Below, piece by piece: positions 5,228 through 5,281 of a stretch of 5,281 nt of DNA. Made by a program: the position numbers and the translations under genes. This DNA comes from an uncultured Ruminococcus sp. (GTDB taxonomy: Bacteria; Bacillota; Clostridia; Oscillospirales; Ruminococcaceae). The stretch spans positions 1 to 5,281 of the forward strand of contig CAMCMW010000145.1 in assembly GCA_945876155.1 (NCBI GenBank), written 5' to 3'. The notes under the pieces were generated by a model. The model ran no database searches and was not told the origin of the DNA. It saw only the letters and a list, made by a program, of their open reading frames with translations. Position 1 is the stretch's first letter. Every line of letters starts with the position of its first letter.

Positions 5228-5281
5228 AGGCAACACCGCACAATTAGCAGCTGCGCCTTTGCCGCACATCTGCTTGCAGAT
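5226..5281. repeat. Inverted-repeat-rich intergenic sequence, possible dispersed repeat (cut by window edge)
   Basis: The sequence starting within the ftsX stop codon has several short symmetric elements: AAAGGC (5226-5231) with GCCTTT (5255-5260), the palindrome GCAGCTGC (5247-5254), ATCTGC-TT-GCAGAT (5268-5281), and CCGCAC repeated at 5236-5241 and 5262-5267. This density, and base composition richer in GC than the flanking genes, is unlike the other gaps and suggests an intergenic repeat family. The resemblance to repeats of Ruminococcus-type genomes is only an impression. It is not a clear terminator, since no T-run is visible before the window ends. Confidence 0.35.

Noticed and set aside
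4786..5241. Long reverse-strand open frame (151 codons) opposite ftsX
   Set aside because: It lies antisense to well-supported ftsX coding sequence, has no recognisable domain or ribosome binding site, and its hydrophobic character mirrors the FtsX membrane helices.

Overview
The window reads as a compact, all-forward stretch of a low-to-moderate G+C Firmicutes chromosome, most likely a Clostridia member of the Ruminococcaceae/Oscillospiraceae type. This rests on the gene families (DUF1934/YwiB next to argS, a PucR/CdaR-type regulator next to ftsEX), the purine-rich Shine-Dalgarno sequences and the use of TTG starts. The genus is inferred, not demonstrated. It looks like ordinary core chromosome: there is no tRNA, rRNA, CRISPR array, transposase or phage gene, and no gene shows an internal frameshift.

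Block 1 (about 1-2321) is the end of one transcription unit. A 19-codon tail of an upstream gene (possibly glutamate racemase, murI) stops 4 nt before a TTG-started DUF1934 gene. That gene is followed after 49 nt by a complete argS (arginyl-tRNA synthetase, 588 aa) with the HIGH-type and KMSK-type motifs intact. No promoter or terminator is visible between these genes.

Block 2 (2322-2498) is the only sizeable non-coding stretch. A near-consensus sigma-A promoter (TTGACA, 17 bp, TATTAT) overlaps the last codons of argS, and the argS TGA stop supplies its extended -10 TG. Downstream lies a leader of about 165 nt with repeated GTTACA/TTGTAA half-sites. These form a 24-bp near-perfect palindrome and a second hairpin, a layout that suggests an operator and/or a structured leader RNA.

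Block 3 (2499-5227) is a probable three-gene operon: a PucR/CdaR-like regulator (361 aa), then ftsE and ftsX overlapping by 11 nt. FtsE is the ATPase and FtsX the four-helix membrane partner. In Gram-positive bacteria this pair transmits ATP hydrolysis across the membrane to peptidoglycan hydrolases during division or elongation. A 6-bp GC-rich hairpin sits just before the ftsE ribosome binding site.

The last 54 nt after ftsX are non-coding, unusually rich in short inverted repeats, and may be the edge of a dispersed intergenic repeat. The points most worth a second look are the argS-embedded promoter with its palindromic leader, the linkage of an apparent metabolite-sensing regulator to ftsEX, and the repeat-like sequence after ftsX.
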